Origin: Alphaproteobacteria bacterium
GTDB taxonomy: Bacteria > Pseudomonadota > Alphaproteobacteria > DSM-16000 > Inquilinaceae
NCBI GenBank assembly: GCA_009909005.1
Contig: JAAAOG010000044.1
Location: 1 to 34,608 of the forward strand
DNA: 34,608 bases
Direction of reading: 5' to 3'
Of the stretch, positions 32,486 through 34,608 are shown piece after piece. The notes below the pieces were generated by a model. That model was not told the DNA's origin. It saw only the letters and a program-made list of their open reading frames with translations, and made no database searches. A program made the position numbers and the translations under genes. Every line of letters begins with the position of its first letter. The stretch's first letter is position 1.

Positions 32486-33411
32486 GCGGTCCGCGCCATT
32501 TCGTCAACCTGCACCAGGTCGGCCGGCCGGGCCTGCGGGAAATTCTGGACATCAGCGTCAACATGAAGGCGGAGAATCCGCGCGGCGCGGCCGGGGAGCC
32601 TTTGGCCGGCCGCTCCATGGCGATGATCTTCGAAAAGCCATCGACCCGCACCCGCGTCTCTTTCGAGGTGGCGATGCGCCAGCTCGGCGGCCATGCGCTG
32701 ATGCTCACCGGCTCCGAACTTCAGCTGGGCCGCGGCGAGACGATCGGGGATACCGCCCGCGTGCTGTCGCGCTATGTCGACGCCATCATGATCCGAACCT
32801 GGGACGAGGACCGCCTGTTCGAGATGGCCGAGGCCGCGACGGTGCCGGTCATCAACGGCCTGACCGACAGCAGCCATCCCTGCCAGCTGATGGCCGATGT
32901 CATGACGTTCGAAGAGCATCGCGGGCCGATCGCCGACCGCATCATCGCCTGGTGCGGCGACGGCAACAATGTCGCCCGCAGCTGGATCCATGCCGCCGCG
33001 ATGTTCGGCTTCGAGCTGCGCATGGCGTGCCCCGAAGAGCTGCAGCCGCCGGCCGAGCTGCTGGCCTGGGCCAATGGCCAGGGAGCACGGATCACGGTCG
33101 GCGCCGACCCGGATACCATGGTGCGGGGCGCCGACTGCGTTGTCACCGATACCTGGGTGTCGATGGGCGACAAGGAGGCGCCGTCGCGCCACAACCTTCT
33201 GCGCCCATACCAGGTCAATGACCGGCTGATGCGCCTGGCCGGGCCGGAGGCGGTGTTCATGCACTGCCTCCCGGCTCATCGCGGCGAAGAGGTGACCGAC
33301 AGCGTGCTCGACGGGCCGCACTCGCTTGTGTGGGACGAGGCGGAGAACCGCCTGCATTCGCAGAAGGGAATTCTGATGTGGTGTCTGGCACCGGAAAAGG
33401 TGGGCCGATGA
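32482..33411 (+). CDS. argF: Ornithine carbamoyltransferase
   Basis: 309 residues, makes citrulline from ornithine and carbamoyl phosphate. Carbamoyl-phosphate site [15 protein letters not shown], the [11 protein letters not shown] segment, ornithine-site [11 protein letters not shown] and [11 protein letters not shown] with the catalytic cysteine. The ATG lies in the argD stop (ATGA), with ggagaagg upstream. It is followed by hslO, again with a 4-nt overlap. Confidence 0.96.
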   Translation: MSGPRHFVNLHQVGRPGLREILDISVNMKAENPRGAAGEPLAGRSMAMIFEKPSTRTRVSFEVAMRQLGGHALMLTGSELQLGRGETIGDTARVLSRYVDAIMIRTWDEDRLFEMAEAATVPVINGLTDSSHPCQLMADVMTFEEHRGPIADRIIAWCGDGNNVARSWIHAAAMFGFELRMACPEELQPPAELLAWANGQGARITVGADPDTMVRGADCVVTDTWVSMGDKEAPSRHNLLRPYQVNDRLMRLAGPEAVFMHCLPAHRGEEVTDSVLDGPHSLVWDEAENRLHSQKGILMWCLAPEKVGR

Positions 33412-34319
33412 CGCCGGAGACCGCCGGCATCGACGACCAGGTCCAGCCCTTTCAGATCGAGGCCTCTCATCTGCGCGGCCGGCTCATCCGCCTGGGCCCG
33501 GCGCTCGACGCCATCGTCGCGGCGCACGACTATCCGGAGCCGGTGGCGACATTGCTGGCCGAGACCGTCGTGCTTGCCGGCATGCTGGCATCGGTGCTGA
33601 AGTATCAGGGCATTTTCACTCTGCAGGCGACAGGCGACGGGCCGGTCTCGACCCTGATGGCCGACGTGACATCCGCCGGCGATATGCGCGGCTATGCCCG
33701 GGTCGACCGGGAGCGGCTGCCCGGGCCGGGTCGCGAGCCGCCGGAGCTGCGGGCGTTGCTCGGCAAGGGGCACCTCGCCTTTACCGTCGACCAGGGACCC
33801 CATACCCAGCGCTATCAGGGAATCGTCGAGCTGACCGGGGGGACGCTGGCGGAATGCCTGCAGTTCTATTTCCGCCAGTCGGAGCAGATCGATGCCGGCC
33901 TGAAGGTGGCCGTGGGGCGCCGGGATGGGCATTGGCGGGGCGGCGGGCTGATGGTGCAGCGGTTGCCGGAGGACCCCGGCACCCCGGCGAGCGACCGGCA
34001 GGAAGACTGGCGCCGGGCGATGATCCTGATGGGCAGCTGCACCGCAGATGAACTGCTCGATCCGGGCCTGTCGGCGCACGGCCTGCTCTACCGGCTGTTC
34101 CACGAGGACGGCGTCCGGGTCTATGCGCCGGTCGGCGTGCAGCAGGGCTGCCGCTGCTCGCGCGAGCGCATCGCCAATATCCTGGCCTCCTTTTCGGAAG
34201 AGGAGGTCACGGAGTGCGTCGCGGACAACCGCGTGGTCATCACCTGCGAGTTCTGCAACACAAAGTATACCTTTGACCGATCGGAGGTCGAGGCGCTGTT
34301 TCGCCCGGGCCCCGGCTGA
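33408..34319 (+). CDS. hslO: Redox-regulated chaperone Hsp33
   Basis: 303 residues. A cytosolic holdase activated by oxidation. The C-terminal zinc-binding redox switch is present as GCRCSRERI and CEFCNTKY (CxC ... CxxC). The core shows [20 protein letters not shown] and [26 protein letters not shown]. It overlaps argF by 4 nt; the argD-argF-hslO order is common in alphaproteobacteria. Family length is normal. Confidence 0.95.
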   Translation: MTPETAGIDDQVQPFQIEASHLRGRLIRLGPALDAIVAAHDYPEPVATLLAETVVLAGMLASVLKYQGIFTLQATGDGPVSTLMADVTSAGDMRGYARVDRERLPGPGREPPELRALLGKGHLAFTVDQGPHTQRYQGIVELTGGTLAECLQFYFRQSEQIDAGLKVAVGRRDGHWRGGGLMVQRLPEDPGTPASDRQEDWRRAMILMGSCTADELLDPGLSAHGLLYRLFHEDGVRVYAPVGVQQGCRCSRERIANILASFSEEEVTECVADNRVVITCEFCNTKYTFDRSEVEALFRPGPG

Positions 34320-34349
34320 TCTTCAGGCGTTGAAGGGGGCGGACATGCG

Positions 34350-34604
34350 ATGACCGGCGTCGGCAGTCCGCATGACCGGATGTTCAAGGCGCTGCTCGAC
34401 GATCCGGGCCGGGCGGCGACGCTGGTGCGGGAATACCTGCCGGCGGAAATCCTGGCACGGCTGGCGGACACGCCTCCGGAGCTGGTCGACGGCTCCTTCG
34501 TCGATGAGCATCTAAGCGGAACTTCTTGCTTTAAATTTTATCAAGTCGTTGATTTTAGAGCGGAATCGTCGTTGGCGCAACGGAAATGTAGCCATGTAAA
34601 TTGA
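34350..34604 (+). pseudogene. Rpn/PD-(D/E)XK-type gene, N-terminal part, probably disrupted
   Basis: The first 57 residues (SPHDRMFKALLDDPGRAATL, LVREYLPAEIL and ELVDGSFVDEHLSGT) match the start of Rpn/YhgA-type recombination-promoting nucleases or PDDEXK transposase-like proteins, which normally continue with DLLF and the nuclease core, over roughly 300 residues. After EHLSGT (about 34520) similarity ends, the DNA becomes AT-rich, and the frame closes at 34604 with CSHVN. The break looks like an insertion boundary rather than a normal C-terminus. What follows lies outside the window. Confidence 0.6.
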
Positions 34605-34608
34605 GTTT
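34514..34608. mobile_element. Possible insertion-sequence end
   Basis: Base composition changes abruptly from GC-rich to AT-rich within the Rpn-like gene. The first bases (ctaagcggaac) loosely recall the GTAAGCG-type ends of IS66-family elements, and agcggaa recurs at 34559-34565. No transposase, second end or target duplication is visible, so this is tentative. Confidence 0.3.

Overview
The window is GC-rich chromosomal DNA, apart from short AT-rich stretches near 24.56-24.70 kb and at the extreme right end. Gene content fits an alphaproteobacterium, probably Rhodospirillales-like: a SUF operon using SufU, SufT and SufA, the argD-argF-hslO order, an assimilatory APS reductase next to a siroheme methyltransferase, and GC-ending codons throughout. 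No rRNA, tRNA or CRISPR array was seen. The taxonomic placement is inference from gene order and composition.

Left block (1-8.2 kb, + strand): the 3' end of sufD, then sufS, sufU, a sufT-like gene and sufA (Fe-S cluster assembly), followed by a glycine-betaine/proline-type osmoprotectant ABC importer (proV, proW) with two tandem, closely similar binding-protein genes, each followed by the same GC hairpin.

Middle accessory block (8.2-21.1 kb): ten complete Uma2-family (PD-(D/E)XK-like, DUF820) genes plus one truncated Uma2 remnant. Eight complete copies form an uninterrupted head-to-tail array (16252-21048, - strand) whose junctions overlap or nearly touch. The array runs directly into a roughly 1186-residue multi-domain flavo-iron-sulfur protein, which is followed 5 nt later by another Uma2 gene. 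A two-HKD phospholipase D-like gene, a TPR methyltransferase gene broken by an in-frame stop, and a C-terminal scrap that looks like a LysE-type exporter lie to the left on or against the + strand.

Sulfur block (21.1-24.6 kb, - strand): cysI, cysH and cobA (sulfite reductase, APS/PAPS reductase, siroheme methyltransferase). They sit immediately upstream of the Uma2 array on the same strand, so cysI-cysH-cobA-Uma2(x8)-flavoprotein-Uma2 may be one thirteen-gene transcription run.

Right block (24.6-34.6 kb): two toxin-antitoxin pairs (Xre/MbcA-like with RES; MNT with HEPN), a tiny acidic lipoprotein, rlmJ, an intact TPR methyltransferase, gor, then argD-argF-hslO. At the end an Rpn/PD-(D/E)XK-type gene loses its similarity where GC-rich sequence switches abruptly to AT-rich sequence, perhaps a mobile-element edge.

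The most unusual feature is the Uma2 array: conserved ends and catalytic core, a diversified central segment, signs of recent conversion, and ribosome-binding sites written inside the C-terminal codons of the preceding gene.
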